From Anaeromyxobacter dehalogenans 2CP-C (GTDB lineage Bacteria; Myxococcota; Myxococcia; Myxococcales; Anaeromyxobacteraceae), in the NCBI RefSeq assembly GCF_000013385.1, contig NC_007760.1, forward strand, positions 3,818,001-3,882,000: DNA of 64,000 nucleotides. The letters run 5' to 3'. Below the pieces are notes generated by a model that was not told the DNA's origin, made no database searches, and worked only from the letters and a program-made list of their open reading frames with translations. The first letter of the stretch is position 1, and every line of letters starts with the position of its first letter. The position numbers and the translations under genes were made by a program. Below, one piece after another: positions 35,221 through 47,680 of this stretch.

Positions 35221-36018
35221 GTGCGCCTCGTCGTCACCACCCCACTCCGCCCGTCCGCCGCGGAGGAGCGCGACGCCGTGCTCGCCGCGGCGCGCTACGA
35301 CCTGCCCTACGCCGCCCGCGGCGGGCGGGCGCTCACCCGCGTGGTCGCCGGAGCCGGGGCCGAGGCCGCGCTGGTGCTCTCGGCGACGCGCGCGGTGCTG
35401 GTGGCGGGCGGGGCCGAGCACGCCTGGTCGCCGGGGATGGGCCTCCTCCGGATGAAGCGGGTGCTGGCGGCGCGCGCGTCCGGCCGGCCCGCGGCGCCGC
35501 CGGATCGCGACCCGTTCACCGAGGCGGCGGGCCTCGAGCCGGGGGATCGCGTGCTCGACTGCACCGCCGGGCTGGGCGCGGACGCGCTCGTGGCCGCTGC
35601 CGCGGTCGAGCCGCGCGGCGAGGTGGTGGGGCTCGAGTCCTCGCGCGCGCTCGCGGCCTGGACCGGCGAGGGGATGCGCCGGCTGGAGCACGAGCCGGCG
35701 CGGCGGGTGGAGATCCGCTGCGCGGACCACGCCGCGTTCCTGGCCGGGGCGGCGGATGGGTCCTTCGACGTGGTGGTGTTCGATCCGATGTTCCGGCACG
35801 CGCGCGCAGAGCCGGGCGGGTTCGACGTGGTGCGGCAGCTCGCCGACGCGCGGCCGCTCGCGCCCGAGGCGCTGGCCGAGGCGCGGCGGGTGGCGCGGCG
35901 CTGGGTGGTGGTGAAGGACGGGGCGCCGGGGTGGGATCTGGCGCGGCTCGGGCTGGTGCCGCTGCCGAGCGCGCGGGGGGCGCATCGGTACTATGCGAGG
36001 GTGCCGGCCGGGCTTTGA
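35221..36018 (+). CDS. Class I SAM methyltransferase, RsmJ-like
   Basis: 265 residues from GTG 35221. The N-terminal part is small and positively charged; a Rossmann methyltransferase domain starts near residue 100 (DRVLDCTAGLGADALVAAAA as motif I, VVGLESSRALAAW as motif II). The catalytic region reads VVFDPMFRHAR, where D-P-M-F is characteristic of RsmJ (DUF548), the 16S rRNA G1516 N2-methyltransferase. C-terminal strands include WVVVKDGAPGWDL. Another DNA/RNA methyltransferase of the same fold is possible. Divergent from the nadA operon. Confidence 0.7.
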   Translation: MRLVVTTPLRPSAAEERDAVLAAARYDLPYAARGGRALTRVVAGAGAEAALVLSATRAVLVAGGAEHAWSPGMGLLRMKRVLAARASGRPAAPPDRDPFTEAAGLEPGDRVLDCTAGLGADALVAAAAVEPRGEVVGLESSRALAAWTGEGMRRLEHEPARRVEIRCADHAAFLAGAADGSFDVVVFDPMFRHARAEPGGFDVVRQLADARPLAPEALAEARRVARRWVVVKDGAPGWDLARLGLVPLPSARGAHRYYARVPAGL

Positions 36019-36431
36019 GGGTGTGGGGGCCGCGGGCGAACGTTCCGAGTGGCTGTGAGGGGGCGGGGGCGGTCGGGAGCGGGATTGTGTGCCGGGACCG
36101 GAGGCGGCGGGATCGGCTCGCGAGAGGCCTGAGGGGTGGGGCGCGGGGCGCGGGGGACGCGCGCGGGCGCGGACGGGCGGCGGCGGTGGGCGGGCGGGCG
36201 GACGCGCCGGAGGCACCCGTTTTTCTCTCCGTGAATGCTTGACCGGCTCTGCGGCCAGAGGCGCCTCGGCGGACGAACACGCGCGGGCGCAGGAGCCTGG
36301 CGCGCGCGCAGAACGGTGCCGCGGCGCGTAGGCGCTGGTCGAGGGGTCGCGGCACCCTCTCTTCGTTCTCTCGTCCTGGACGATCCTCGCGCGTTTTACG
36401 GAGCGCGAAATTCGCGTGCGATGCTCCGCTC
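36019..36431 (+). other. 413-bp G-rich intergenic region with G-quadruplex motifs and a small palindrome
   Basis: No credible gene is seen. The plus strand is strongly G-over-C. At 36133-36156 four runs of G (GGGG, GGGG, GGGG, GGGGG) are separated by 1, 3 and 3 bases, a textbook G-quadruplex motif. GGG-C-GGG-C-GGG-C-GG follows at 36188-36201. Near the HNH gene, a perfect 6-bp-arm inverted repeat CGCGAA-A-TTCGCG (36404-36416) lies just after TTTTACG and could be an operator. Confidence 0.5.
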
Positions 36432-37534
36432 ATGGACATCGCACTCGAGTTCACGAATCGTCTCGTCGCCCTCCTTCGCTCCGAGCGCCACGCCATGGCG
36501 GAGTTCCTGGTCGCCCTCGCGGAGTTCGACCGGCGAGGGTTGTACCGCGAGCGCGGGCACACCTCGCTCTTCTCGTTCCTGCGGCGCGAGCTGGGGCTCT
36601 CGGCGGGCGCTGCGCAGTACCGCAAGACCGCGGCGGACCTCATCCAGCGGTACCCGGCGGTCGAGGGTGCGCTCCGGGAGGGCAAGCTGTGCCTCTCCTC
36701 GGTCTGCGAGCTGGCGAAGGTGGTGACCCCCGGGAACTGCGCGGAGATCCTGCCGCGGTTCTACGGGCTCTCGAGCCGGGATGCGGCGGAGGTGTCTGCG
36801 TCCATCAAGCCGGTCGAGAATCCGCCTCGGCGCGAGATCGTGGTCCCGGCGCGAGAAGTCTCGGTGCCGCCGGCGGTCGTGGACGCCGCCGCGGAGCCGA
36901 TTCTATTTCGGGCGCCCGAAGTGCATGCACCCAGCCGGGCCGAGCTCACGGAATCCGCTCGCAGTGAGCCTGTCGAACTGCGAGCGGCGACCCCGGCCCC
37001 GAGGCCCAGCTCGATGGACTGGCTCGACGGAGATTCGGCGCGGATGCACCTCACGGTGTCCAAGGCGTTCCTGAAGAAGCTCGACGCCGCGCGGGACGCG
37101 CTCTCCCACGCGATGCCCGGCGCCTCCCGCGAGAACGTCCTCGAGGCCGCCCTCGACCTGCTCATCTCCGAGCGCGAGCGCCGCAGGGGGCTCACGGCCC
37201 GTCCGCAGAAGAAGGTTCGGCCCTCGAAGCCGGACCACGTCCCTGCCCACGTCCGCCGCGAGGTCTGGGCGCGCGACGGCGGGCGGTGCACCTTCGTGCT
37301 CGCGTCGGGGGAGCGGTGCGAGTCTGCGCACCGGCTCGAGCTCGACCACATCGTGCCGCGAGCGCGCGGTGGCGACTCGACGGCGGACAACCTCCGGATC
37401 CGGTGCCGGGGGCACAACCTCGAGGAGGCGCGGAGGGTCTTCGGCGGCGCGCTCATCGACGCCTACGCCCCGCAAACGAAGAGGCCGGCCGCGCTCGCGC
37501 GCGACCGGCCCCGGGAACGTCGGAGCGGCGGAGG

Positions 37535-37538
<4 letters not shown>
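36432..37538 (+). CDS. HNH endonuclease family protein (DUF222-like N-terminus)
   Basis: 368 residues. The N-terminal helical domain ([35 protein letters not shown]) resembles the DUF222-like part of many HNH proteins. The C-terminal HNH motif is complete: [16 protein letters not shown] and H-N. These usually cleave DNA and are often mobile-element or repeat-associated. A linker (about residues 172-188) is encoded by the dispersed 33-bp hairpin repeat, read in frame. The 3' end carries Lon's terminator hairpin, and its stop shares the tetramer CTAG with the convergent lon stop. Confidence 0.8.
36955..36987. repeat. 33-bp hairpin repeat, copy 3, inside the HNH coding sequence
   Basis: Perfect 11-bp arms CCGCTCGCAGT and ACTGCGAGCGG around GAGCCTGTCGA. 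Compared with the 12653 copy, one arm base pair changes from G-C to A-T on both sides, a compensatory change. It encodes [11 protein letters not shown] of the linker without a frameshift. The same GGAATC precedes this copy and the 12653 copy. Confidence 0.85.
37483..37510 (-). terminator. Terminator-like hairpin of lon, embedded in the HNH gene
   Basis: Downstream of the lon stop, GGCCGG-x-CGCGC pairs with GCGCG-x-CCGGCC around a 4-nt loop, and the minus strand then runs TCTTCGTTT. The stem is 11 bp with one mismatch. Confidence 0.5.
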
Positions 37539-39973
<2,435 letters not shown>

Positions 39974-40150
39974 GGTGTTCAGGCTCCTTGGTGGCCCCGG
40001 AGCAGCCCGTCGAGGCCGGTGAGAGACTAACACTTAACATCCGGGCCGACCCCGTTCTTCGGGACCGCACTCAGGTTTCGCACCGGCCGGGCTCCCCCGC
40101 CCGCCCGCGCACTTGTCGGGCGTCCCACGCCCCGCTACAAGCCGGGACCC

Positions 40151-41863
40151 ATGCCCTTCGAACAGGTGGCCGCGCGCGTTCGCCGCGGCGAGATCGGCCG
40201 GCGTACCTTCGTCCGCACCCCCTTCGGGCGCCGCCTCGTGACGTACGCGGACCTGACCGCGACCGGGCGGGCGCTCGCGCCGGTGGAGGCGCTGGTGGCG
40301 GCGGCGCGGCCGCTCTACGCGAACACGCACACCGCCATCTCCACCACCGGCCGGGTCACCACCCGCCTGCGCGAGTCGGCGCGGGACGCCATCGCACGAG
40401 CGGTGAACGCGGGACCGGAGGACGTGGTGCTGTTCGTGGGGAGCGGGGCCACCTCGGCGGTCAACAAGCTCGTCGGCCTGCTCGGCCTGCGCATCTCGGA
40501 GCCGCTGGAGCGCGCGTACGGCCTCTCGCGGCACCTCCCGGCGGACGAGCGGCCGGTGGTGCTCGTCTCCCCGTACGAGCACCACTCGAACCAGCTCCCC
40601 TGGCTCGAGTCGGTGGCCGAGGTGGTGGAGGTGGACCTGGACGCCGACGGCCAGGTGGACCTGGCCGACCTCGACCGGAAGGCCGCCCGCTACGCCGGCC
40701 GCCCGCTCCGCGTGGGCGCGTTCTCGGCGGGCTCCAACGTGACCGGCGCGCTCACCGACGTGCGCGCGGTCGCGCGGGTGCTGCACCGCCGCGGGTTCCT
40801 GGCCTGCGCCGACTACGCCGCGGCCGGCCCGTACGTCCCCATCGACATGCACCCGGTCGATGCGGACGAGCGGCTCGACGCGATCGTGGTGTCCACCCAC
40901 AAGTTCGCGGGGGGGCCGGAGGGCTCGGGCATCCTGGTGGCGCACCGCGACCTGTTCCGCAGCCGCACGCCGGAGCGGCCCGGCGGCGGCACCGTCGAGT
41001 ACGTGGCGGCGTTCGACCGGCTCTCGGTGGACTACACCGAGCGGCTCGCGGAGCGCGAGGAGGGCGGCACCCCGGACATCCTGGGCGACGTTCGCGCGGG
41101 GCTCGCGTTCCTGGTGAAGGAGGCGCTCGGCCCCGAGGCGATCCTCGCGCACGAGACCGCGCTGGCCGAGCGCGCCATGGCGCGCCTGCGCCGGCACCCC
41201 CGCATCCACCTGTACGGGCCGGCGCGGGGACCCCGCCTGCCCATCCTCTCGTTCAACGTGGAGGGGCTGCACCACGACTTCGTCTCGGCGCTGCTCGACC
41301 ACCTGTTCGGCATCCAGAACCGCGCCGGCTGCTCCTGCGCGGGACCGTACGGGCACCGGCTGCTGGGCATCGGTCCGGAGCGCTCGACCGAGCTCCGCCG
41401 GGCCATCGCGCTCGGCGTGCTGGCGCTGAAGCCCGGCTGGGTCCGGATCTCCCTGCCCTACACGGCCACCGAGGACGAGATCGACTTCCTGCTCGAGGCG
41501 GTGGAGCTGGTCGCGGACCACGGCGAGGCGTTCCTGCCGCTGTACCGGCTGGGCTGGGGCGACGGGATGTGGCAGCCGCTGGACGCCGCGCCGGCCGATC
41601 CCGTGCCGGTGGAGCTGACGGTGGAGGCGGTGCGCGCGGCGCTCCTGCGCGACGAGCCGCCCGGGCCGCCGGCGGAGGAGCCGGTGACCGACGCGCAGGC
41701 GGCGGCGCTGCGTCGCGACTACCTGGACGAGGCGCGTCGGCTCGCGAGGGAGCTCGAGGCGCGCCACGCCGGGCAGCCGCCGCGGTGGAACCCGCCCACC
41801 GGCGACGCGTTCGTGGACCGGCTGGTGTGGTTCCGCTACGTGCACGCGGCACCTGCGACCTAG
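40151..41863 (+). CDS. Class V aminotransferase (cysteine desulfurase / selenocysteine lyase-like)
   Basis: 570 residues. The fold-type I PLP enzyme core is visible: SGATSAVNKLVGLLGL for the phosphate-binding turn, SPYEHHSNQLPWLE with its His, DYAAAGPYVPIDMHP, and the PLP lysine at residue 251 in VVSTHKFAGGPEGSG. The segment GCSCAGPYGH near residue 397 could supply a sulfur-accepting Cys, as in CsdB/SufS-type enzymes. About 120 extra C-terminal residues go beyond the usual length. It stands alone between lon and the clp genes. Selenocysteine lyase is possible, as the window encodes a Sec-containing SelD, but this is not shown. Confidence 0.7.
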   Translation: MPFEQVAARVRRGEIGRRTFVRTPFGRRLVTYADLTATGRALAPVEALVAAARPLYANTHTAISTTGRVTTRLRESARDAIARAVNAGPEDVVLFVGSGATSAVNKLVGLLGLRISEPLERAYGLSRHLPADERPVVLVSPYEHHSNQLPWLESVAEVVEVDLDADGQVDLADLDRKAARYAGRPLRVGAFSAGSNVTGALTDVRAVARVLHRRGFLACADYAAAGPYVPIDMHPVDADERLDAIVVSTHKFAGGPEGSGILVAHRDLFRSRTPERPGGGTVEYVAAFDRLSVDYTERLAEREEGGTPDILGDVRAGLAFLVKEALGPEAILAHETALAERAMARLRRHPRIHLYGPARGPRLPILSFNVEGLHHDFVSALLDHLFGIQNRAGCSCAGPYGHRLLGIGPERSTELRRAIALGVLALKPGWVRISLPYTATEDEIDFLLEAVELVADHGEAFLPLYRLGWGDGMWQPLDAAPADPVPVELTVEAVRAALLRDEPPGPPAEEPVTDAQAAALRRDYLDEARRLARELEARHAGQPPRWNPPTGDAFVDRLVWFRYVHAAPAT

Positions 41864-41940
41864 GTCCGCGCGTCCCGCCCTTCGACTCCGGCGAGCCTCG
41901 CGGCTCGCCTACGCTCAGGGTGAGCGAATCAGGGCCGCTC

Positions 41941-42078
41941 ATCCCGAGCGTAGGCCGTGCCGCCAGGCACGGCCGGAGTCGAGGGATCATCCCGAGCGTA
42001 GCGCGGCCTCCGGGCCGCGCGGAGTCGAGGGATCATCCCGAGCGTAGCGCGGCCTCCGGGCCGCGCGGAGTCGAGGGA
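41941..42078. repeat. Three tandem palindrome-containing units between convergent genes
   Basis: Units begin at 41941, 41989 and 42035 (48, 46 and 44 bp). Each has the start ATCCCGAGCGTA, a GC-rich palindrome, and the end GGAGTCGAGGG. Units 2 and 3 carry the identical hairpin GCGCGGCC-TCCG-GGCCGCGC; unit 1 carries GGCCGTGCC-GCCA-GGCACGGCC. A related motif with GCTCAGGGTGAGCG precedes them (41880-41930). They may end transcription of both the aminotransferase and clpX genes. Confidence 0.85.
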
Positions 42079-42112
42079 CGCAGGGTGCGCGGGCCGGAGT
42101 CCGCTGCGGGGG

Positions 42113-43351
<1,239 letters not shown>

Positions 43352-43435
43352 GTGCCACCTCCGGTTCGCGAGCCCGCTTCCTCGGCTGCTTCCCCTGGTG
43401 AGGATGCCCTCCGGCGCCTCGCCTCTTCCTTCATC

Positions 43436-44047
43436 TTACTGTGGCTTCTTGTCCGCCGCCTTCTTGTGCAGGAAGACGTCGTCGATCAGCCCGTATTCCT
43501 TCGCCTCTCCGGCGCTCATGAAGTAGTCCCGCTCGGTGTCCCGCTCGATCCGCTCGATCGGCTGGCGGGTGTGCCGCGCCATGATCTCGTTCAGCTTGGC
43601 CTTGAGACGGAGCGCCTCCTTGGCCTGGATCTCGATGTCGGTGGCCTGACCCTGGAAGCCGCCCGAGAGCTGGTGGATCATGATGCGCGCGTTCGGCACC
43701 GCGAAGCGCTTGCCGGCCGCACCGCCCGCGAGCAGGAACGCGCCCATGCTGGCGGCCTGGCCGAGGCAGATGGTGGACACCTGGGGCTTCACGTACTGCA
43801 TGGTGTCGTAGATGGCGAGCCCCGAGGTCACCGATCCGCCCGGGCTGTTGATGTAGAGGTTGATGTCCTTGTCCGGGTCCTCGGACTCGAGGAAGAGGAG
43901 CTGGGCGATGATGACGTTCGCGACGTCGTCGTCCACCGGCGTCCCCAGGAAGATGATCCGGTCCTTGAGGAGCCGCGAGTAGATGTCGTAGCTGCGCTCG
44001 CCGCGGTGGGTCTGCTCGACCACGTACGGCATGGGGATGTAGGGCAT
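43436..44047 (-). CDS. clpP: ATP-dependent Clp protease proteolytic subunit ClpP
   Basis: 203 residues, forming the tetradecameric serine protease chamber used by ClpX. The triad is visible: Ser100 in [11 protein letters not shown], His125 in [10 protein letters not shown] and Asp in [10 protein letters not shown] (about residue 170-174). The N-terminus [13 protein letters not shown] is short, with no long propeptide. The gene lies 19 bp after tig and 84 bp before clpX, so the three are probably co-transcribed. Confidence 0.97.
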   Translation of the reverse strand: MPYIPMPYVVEQTHRGERSYDIYSRLLKDRIIFLGTPVDDDVANVIIAQLLFLESEDPDKDINLYINSPGGSVTSGLAIYDTMQYVKPQVSTICLGQAASMGAFLLAGGAAGKRFAVPNARIMIHQLSGGFQGQATDIEIQAKEALRLKAKLNEIMARHTRQPIERIERDTERDYFMSAGEAKEYGLIDDVFLHKKAADKKPQ

Positions 44048-44066
44048 CGCGGATCTCCTGCGTTCG

Positions 44067-45356
44067 CTACTGCTGGATGGTTGCGGCGGAGGAGAGCAGC
44101 GAAAGCGCCTTCTCCTCCCTGATCCTGTTCTTTAGCGCCTCGCGCGCGTCCTTGCCGCGCGTCTGCTGCTGGACCTTCGCCAGGGGCATCCCCAGCTCGT
44201 CCGCGATGCGGGCCGCCTCGGCCTCCAGGTCCTCCTCGGTGACCTCGACCTTCTCGGCGTCCGCGATCGCCTCGAGCAGCAGGGCGCCGCGCACCTGGAG
44301 GAGCGCCTGCTCGCGCAGGTCGGCGCGCATGCGCGAGACGTCGAGCTGGAGTTGGCGGAGGTCGATGCCCTGGCGGGCGAACCGCTCGGCGGCGCCCTCG
44401 ATCATGGTGTCGATGGCGCGCTCGACCAGCGCGGGGGGCACCTCGAACTCGTTCTTGGCGAGCGCCGCCTTCACCAGCGCGTCCTTCAGCTCCGACTCGG
44501 CGCGCCGCTTCTCGCGCTTCTCCAGATCGGACCGGATCCGCGTCCGCAGCGCGTCCAGCGTCTCGACGCCCTCGATGCCGAGCTCCTTGGCGAGCGCGTC
44601 GTCGAGCGCCGGCGCCTGGCGGACCTTCAGCGCCTTCAGCGTGACCTTCATGTGCGCCGTCTTGCCCCGCAGCGCCTCGTCGCGGTGATCGGCCGGGAAC
44701 GGCTCGTCGAGCTCGACGGTGTCGCCGATCTTCTTGCCCTTCAGGGCCTCGACGTTCCCCTCGGTGATCGGACCCGGCGCCACCTTGACGGTCACCCCCT
44801 CCGCCGTGCTGCCGTCGAACGGCTTCCCGTCGATGGTGCCCTCGTGATCGATGACCGCCCAGTCGCCCTCCTGGGCCTCGAAGCGCCCCTCCACCGCCAC
44901 GAGCTGCGCCATCGAGTCCTGGATCTTGGTCAGCTCCGCGGAGACCGACTCGTCGGTGACCTCGGGCGGCTTCCGCGTCACCTCGAGGCCCTTGTAGTCC
45001 TTGGGCTCGAGCTTCGGCTTCACCTCCACGCGCGCCGAGTAGCGCATGGGCTTCCCCTCGGCGACACCGTCGGTGATGGAGACGCTCGGCGGCGCCACCA
45101 CCGGCAGCGACTCGACCCGCACCGCCTCGGTGAACGTCTCGGTGACGATCCGCTCGGCGACCTCGCCCTCCACCTCGGCCTTGAACTGGCGCTCCAGCAC
45201 CTTCCGCGGCGCCTTGCCGGGCCGGAAGCCGCGCAGCTTCACGCGGCGCGAGAGGCTCGCGTACGCGCGATCGAGCTCCTTGGCGACGCGATCGGGGTCC
45301 ACCTCGATGGTGACCTTCCGCTCGACGGGGGAGACCGTTTCGACCTGGATCTTCAT
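44067..45356 (-). CDS. tig: Trigger factor, ribosome-associated chaperone
   Basis: 429 residues. The N-terminal ribosome-binding domain contains the signature [13 protein letters not shown]; a divergent FKBP-type PPIase segment ([20 protein letters not shown]) follows at about 150-240, and a long helical C-terminal chaperone domain ends the protein. It binds nascent chains at the ribosome exit. It heads the tig-clpP-clpX cluster, with tRNA-Leu about 80 bp upstream. Confidence 0.95.
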   Translation of the reverse strand: MKIQVETVSPVERKVTIEVDPDRVAKELDRAYASLSRRVKLRGFRPGKAPRKVLERQFKAEVEGEVAERIVTETFTEAVRVESLPVVAPPSVSITDGVAEGKPMRYSARVEVKPKLEPKDYKGLEVTRKPPEVTDESVSAELTKIQDSMAQLVAVEGRFEAQEGDWAVIDHEGTIDGKPFDGSTAEGVTVKVAPGPITEGNVEALKGKKIGDTVELDEPFPADHRDEALRGKTAHMKVTLKALKVRQAPALDDALAKELGIEGVETLDALRTRIRSDLEKREKRRAESELKDALVKAALAKNEFEVPPALVERAIDTMIEGAAERFARQGIDLRQLQLDVSRMRADLREQALLQVRGALLLEAIADAEKVEVTEEDLEAEAARIADELGMPLAKVQQQTRGKDAREALKNRIREEKALSLLSSAATIQQ

Positions 45357-45437
45357 GTCCTGTTCGACCTTTGCGGGTGTGTGGGCGGGGAAATCGGCTA
45401 GTGCTACGTGCCCGCCGGTGGCGGGTCAAGGGTGAAG

Positions 45438-45519
45438 TGGGCGGGGAGGGGCTCGAACCCTCATGCCTTGCGGCACTGGATCCTAAGTCCAGCGCGTCTG
45501 CCAGTTCCGCCACCCGCCC
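45438..45519 (-). tRNA. tRNA-Leu (anticodon TAG)
   Basis: 82 nt with a variable arm. Acceptor GGGCGGG pairs with CCCGCCC; anticodon stem CTGGA/TCCAG holds the loop CTTAGGA; T-loop TTCGAGC is on a GAGGG/CCCTC stem. CCA is not encoded. It lies upstream of tig on the same strand. Confidence 0.95.
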
Positions 45520-45582
45520 CCGGGCGCCTCTTTACCATGCTCGCGAGGACGGGGAGCCGCGTCCTGTAGTACACAGAATCCC

Positions 45583-45990
45583 GTGGAGTCGCACCACGAC
45601 CACGCCCCCGACGACCCCTGCCTGCCCGCCTGCCCGGGCTGGGCGCAGGGCGCGCTCGAGCTGTTCGCGCTGCAGCGGCGGTACGGCGAGATGCTCGACG
45701 CGTGCCGCACCGCCTCGGCCATCGAGTGCGTGATCGTCGCGCCGGCGGCGCCGGCGGTGGAGATCCCCGAGTACCTCCACGAGGAGGAGCTGGTCCGCGT
45801 GAACCTGGTGGTCGGCCGGGACACGCCCGAGGTGCTCCTCGACGAATGGGGGATCCGCTGCAACCTGACGTTCCGCGGGCGCCGGTTCGACTGCGCGTTC
45901 CCGTGGCCGTCGGTGCTGGCCGGGATCCTCAAGCCGCCCGAGCGCAAGCGGCCCCGCTTCGGCGTCATCCAGGGCGGCAAGAAGGACTAG
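45583..45990 (+). CDS. SspB-like ClpXP adaptor (candidate)
   Basis: 135 residues from GTG 45583. The middle of the protein follows the SspB core pattern: VRVNLVVGRDTPEVLLDEWG, then IRCNLTFRGRRFDCAFPWPS and VLAGIL, i.e. strands, a G-I-x-x-x-L-x-F-x-G turn, and an aromatic/Pro strand before a helix. SspB binds ssrA-tagged proteins and delivers them to ClpX. The C-terminus ends in a basic tail (RKRPRFGVIQGGKKD) that could act as the ClpX-docking tail. The N-terminus (HHDHAPDDPCLPACPGW) has two Cys and no known counterpart. Being beside tig-clpP-clpX supports the idea; identity is not certain. Confidence 0.5.
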   Translation: MESHHDHAPDDPCLPACPGWAQGALELFALQRRYGEMLDACRTASAIECVIVAPAAPAVEIPEYLHEEELVRVNLVVGRDTPEVLLDEWGIRCNLTFRGRRFDCAFPWPSVLAGILKPPERKRPRFGVIQGGKKD

Positions 45991-46006
45991 CGCCCCCCGG
46001 CCGGCG

Positions 46007-47680
46007 CTACCGCGGCCGGAGCACCACCACGTGGTTGCGGAGCGCGCCGCCGCCCCAGCGGGCGTCCACCGCGCCGTCGTACACGCCCAGGTCCTCGACC
46101 CGGAAGCGCCGCGCCAGCTCCGGCGCGAGCACCCGGTCCGGCGGCTCCGAGGTCATGAGGAGCAGCGGCGGCGCGACCGGCGGGTCCGGCCGCTCGCGCG
46201 GATCCCATGCGTGGATCTCGCGCCCGCTCGCCCAGATCACCTCGATGAACTTGCCGGTGACGTCGCCGGCGCGGAAGAACGGCACGCCGGCGAGGTCGGC
46301 CCGGTGGTTGAGCTCACCGTAGGGCCGGTAGCCGGGGTTGCGCGTGATGATCGCCGGCACCTGGCCGAGCACCAGCACGCAGGCGGCGGCCACCATCCCC
46401 ACCATCCCGCCCCACATCGCGAGCGGCCGGCCGCGGAGCCCGGCGTGCCCGAGCAGCGCGGCGAGCGCCCAGAACACCGCCGCGACCGCGGCGAGCAGCG
46501 GCCAGCCCGGGCTCGCGCCGCGCGCGCGGAGCGCGAGCCAGAGCGCGATCGGGACCGCGGCGGCGACCGCCGCCATGAGCCACGCGTTCGCCCGGACGAT
46601 GGCGCGGTCGGCGCGGGTCTCGGCGCCGGCCCGGAACGCGTCGGCGAGGGCCCGCACGTACAGCGCGGTGAGGAGCGCCATGGGCACGAGCACCGGGAGC
46701 AGGTAGCGCTCCTTCTTCTCCGGGAACAGCGACAGGAGCAGCACGCCGGTCCAGATCCAGGCCGCGAGCAGCCGGTAGTCGCCGAGGCGCGCCACGCGCC
46801 GGCGCGCGTACGGGAACACCAGCGCGGCGGTGGCGAGCACGACCCACACGCCCGACTGCGCGGTGAAGCTCCAGTACTGCCAGAACGGCCGCACGTTCCG
46901 GTTGATCCAGGCGGTGGACTCCTTCTGCGCGACGTACGCGGACGCCTCGGGCCGGGTCAGCCACGCGTAGGCCGGCCAGGCGGCGCTCGCGGCGACGGCG
47001 AGCGCGAGCGTGAGGAGCAGCGGCCGCCAGGCGGCGCGGTACGGCGCCGCGCCGGACGAGAGCGTCCGGGCCACCAGGTACGGGAGCAGGAGCGAGAAGA
47101 AGGAGACCGGGCCCTTCGACAGGAACGAGAGGCCCATGAGCAGGCCCGCGGCGGCGAAGCTCCCGAGCCGCCCGGCCGGACGGGCCAGGCCCCGGTGCAG
47201 CTGCCAGATCGCGCCCAGCATGAACGCGTGGCAGAAGATGTCCCAGGTGATGTCCCGGGCCATGAAGAACACGTAGAACGACGTGGCGGCGGTGCCGGCG
47301 GCGAGGAACGGCGCGAGCCGGTCGGCGGTGAGCTCCCGCGCCAGCAGCCACGCGAACGCGACGAGCAGCGCGCCGGCCAGCGCGGCGGGCAGGCGCAGGC
47401 GCCCGAGCTCCTCCTCGCCGAACGCCGCCATGGCGACCGCGGTGGCCCAGGTCGGCAGCGGCGGCTTCTCCAGCCGCGGCTCGCCGTTCATGGTGGGCAG
47501 CAGCCAGTTGCCCTTCTCGAGCATCTCGCGCGCGGTGGTGAGGTTGCGCGACTCCATGATGTTCGCGCCGAGCGCGCCCGCGTTCACCACGAACGTGCAG
47601 GCGCAGAGCGCGGCGAGCAGCAGGAGCTGGGCCCGCCCGCCCAGGCCGGGCGGGCCGGCGCGACCGGGGGCGGGGCTCAT
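46007..47680 (-). CDS. ArnT-like GT83 glycosyltransferase (lipid-linked sugar to lipid A)
   Basis: 557 residues from ATG 47680, overlapping the upstream stop (ATGA). Eleven or so hydrophobic segments and a GT-C fold: the first loop has E-S-R-N-L-T-T-A-R-E-M-L and NGEPRLEKPPLPTWA, where the acidic residue and EKPPL are hallmarks of ArnT/PMT enzymes; FFMARDITWDIFCH follows. The C-terminal soluble region contains a few conserved aromatics. ArnT-type proteins transfer a sugar from undecaprenyl phosphate to lipid A or another acceptor. The two genes before it supply the carrier-linked sugar (GT2) and a LAB_N membrane protein. Confidence 0.8.
   Translation of the reverse strand: MSPAPGRAGPPGLGGRAQLLLLAALCACTFVVNAGALGANIMESRNLTTAREMLEKGNWLLPTMNGEPRLEKPPLPTWATAVAMAAFGEEELGRLRLPAALAGALLVAFAWLLARELTADRLAPFLAAGTAATSFYVFFMARDITWDIFCHAFMLGAIWQLHRGLARPAGRLGSFAAAGLLMGLSFLSKGPVSFFSLLLPYLVARTLSSGAAPYRAAWRPLLLTLALAVAASAAWPAYAWLTRPEASAYVAQKESTAWINRNVRPFWQYWSFTAQSGVWVVLATAALVFPYARRRVARLGDYRLLAAWIWTGVLLLSLFPEKKERYLLPVLVPMALLTALYVRALADAFRAGAETRADRAIVRANAWLMAAVAAAVPIALWLALRARGASPGWPLLAAVAAVFWALAALLGHAGLRGRPLAMWGGMVGMVAAACVLVLGQVPAIITRNPGYRPYGELNHRADLAGVPFFRAGDVTGKFIEVIWASGREIHAWDPRERPDPPVAPPLLLMTSEPPDRVLAPELARRFRVEDLGVYDGAVDARWGGGALRNHVVVLRPR

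Noticed and set aside
36089-36331. Short open frames in the G-rich spacer before the HNH gene
   Set aside because: Products are Gly/Arg/Ala runs without recognisable pattern or ribosome-binding site; the region reads as non-coding.
41941-42078. CRISPR array
   Set aside because: Only three units with near-contiguous, non-unique sequence and no spacers of independent origin; each unit is a palindrome. No cas genes nearby.
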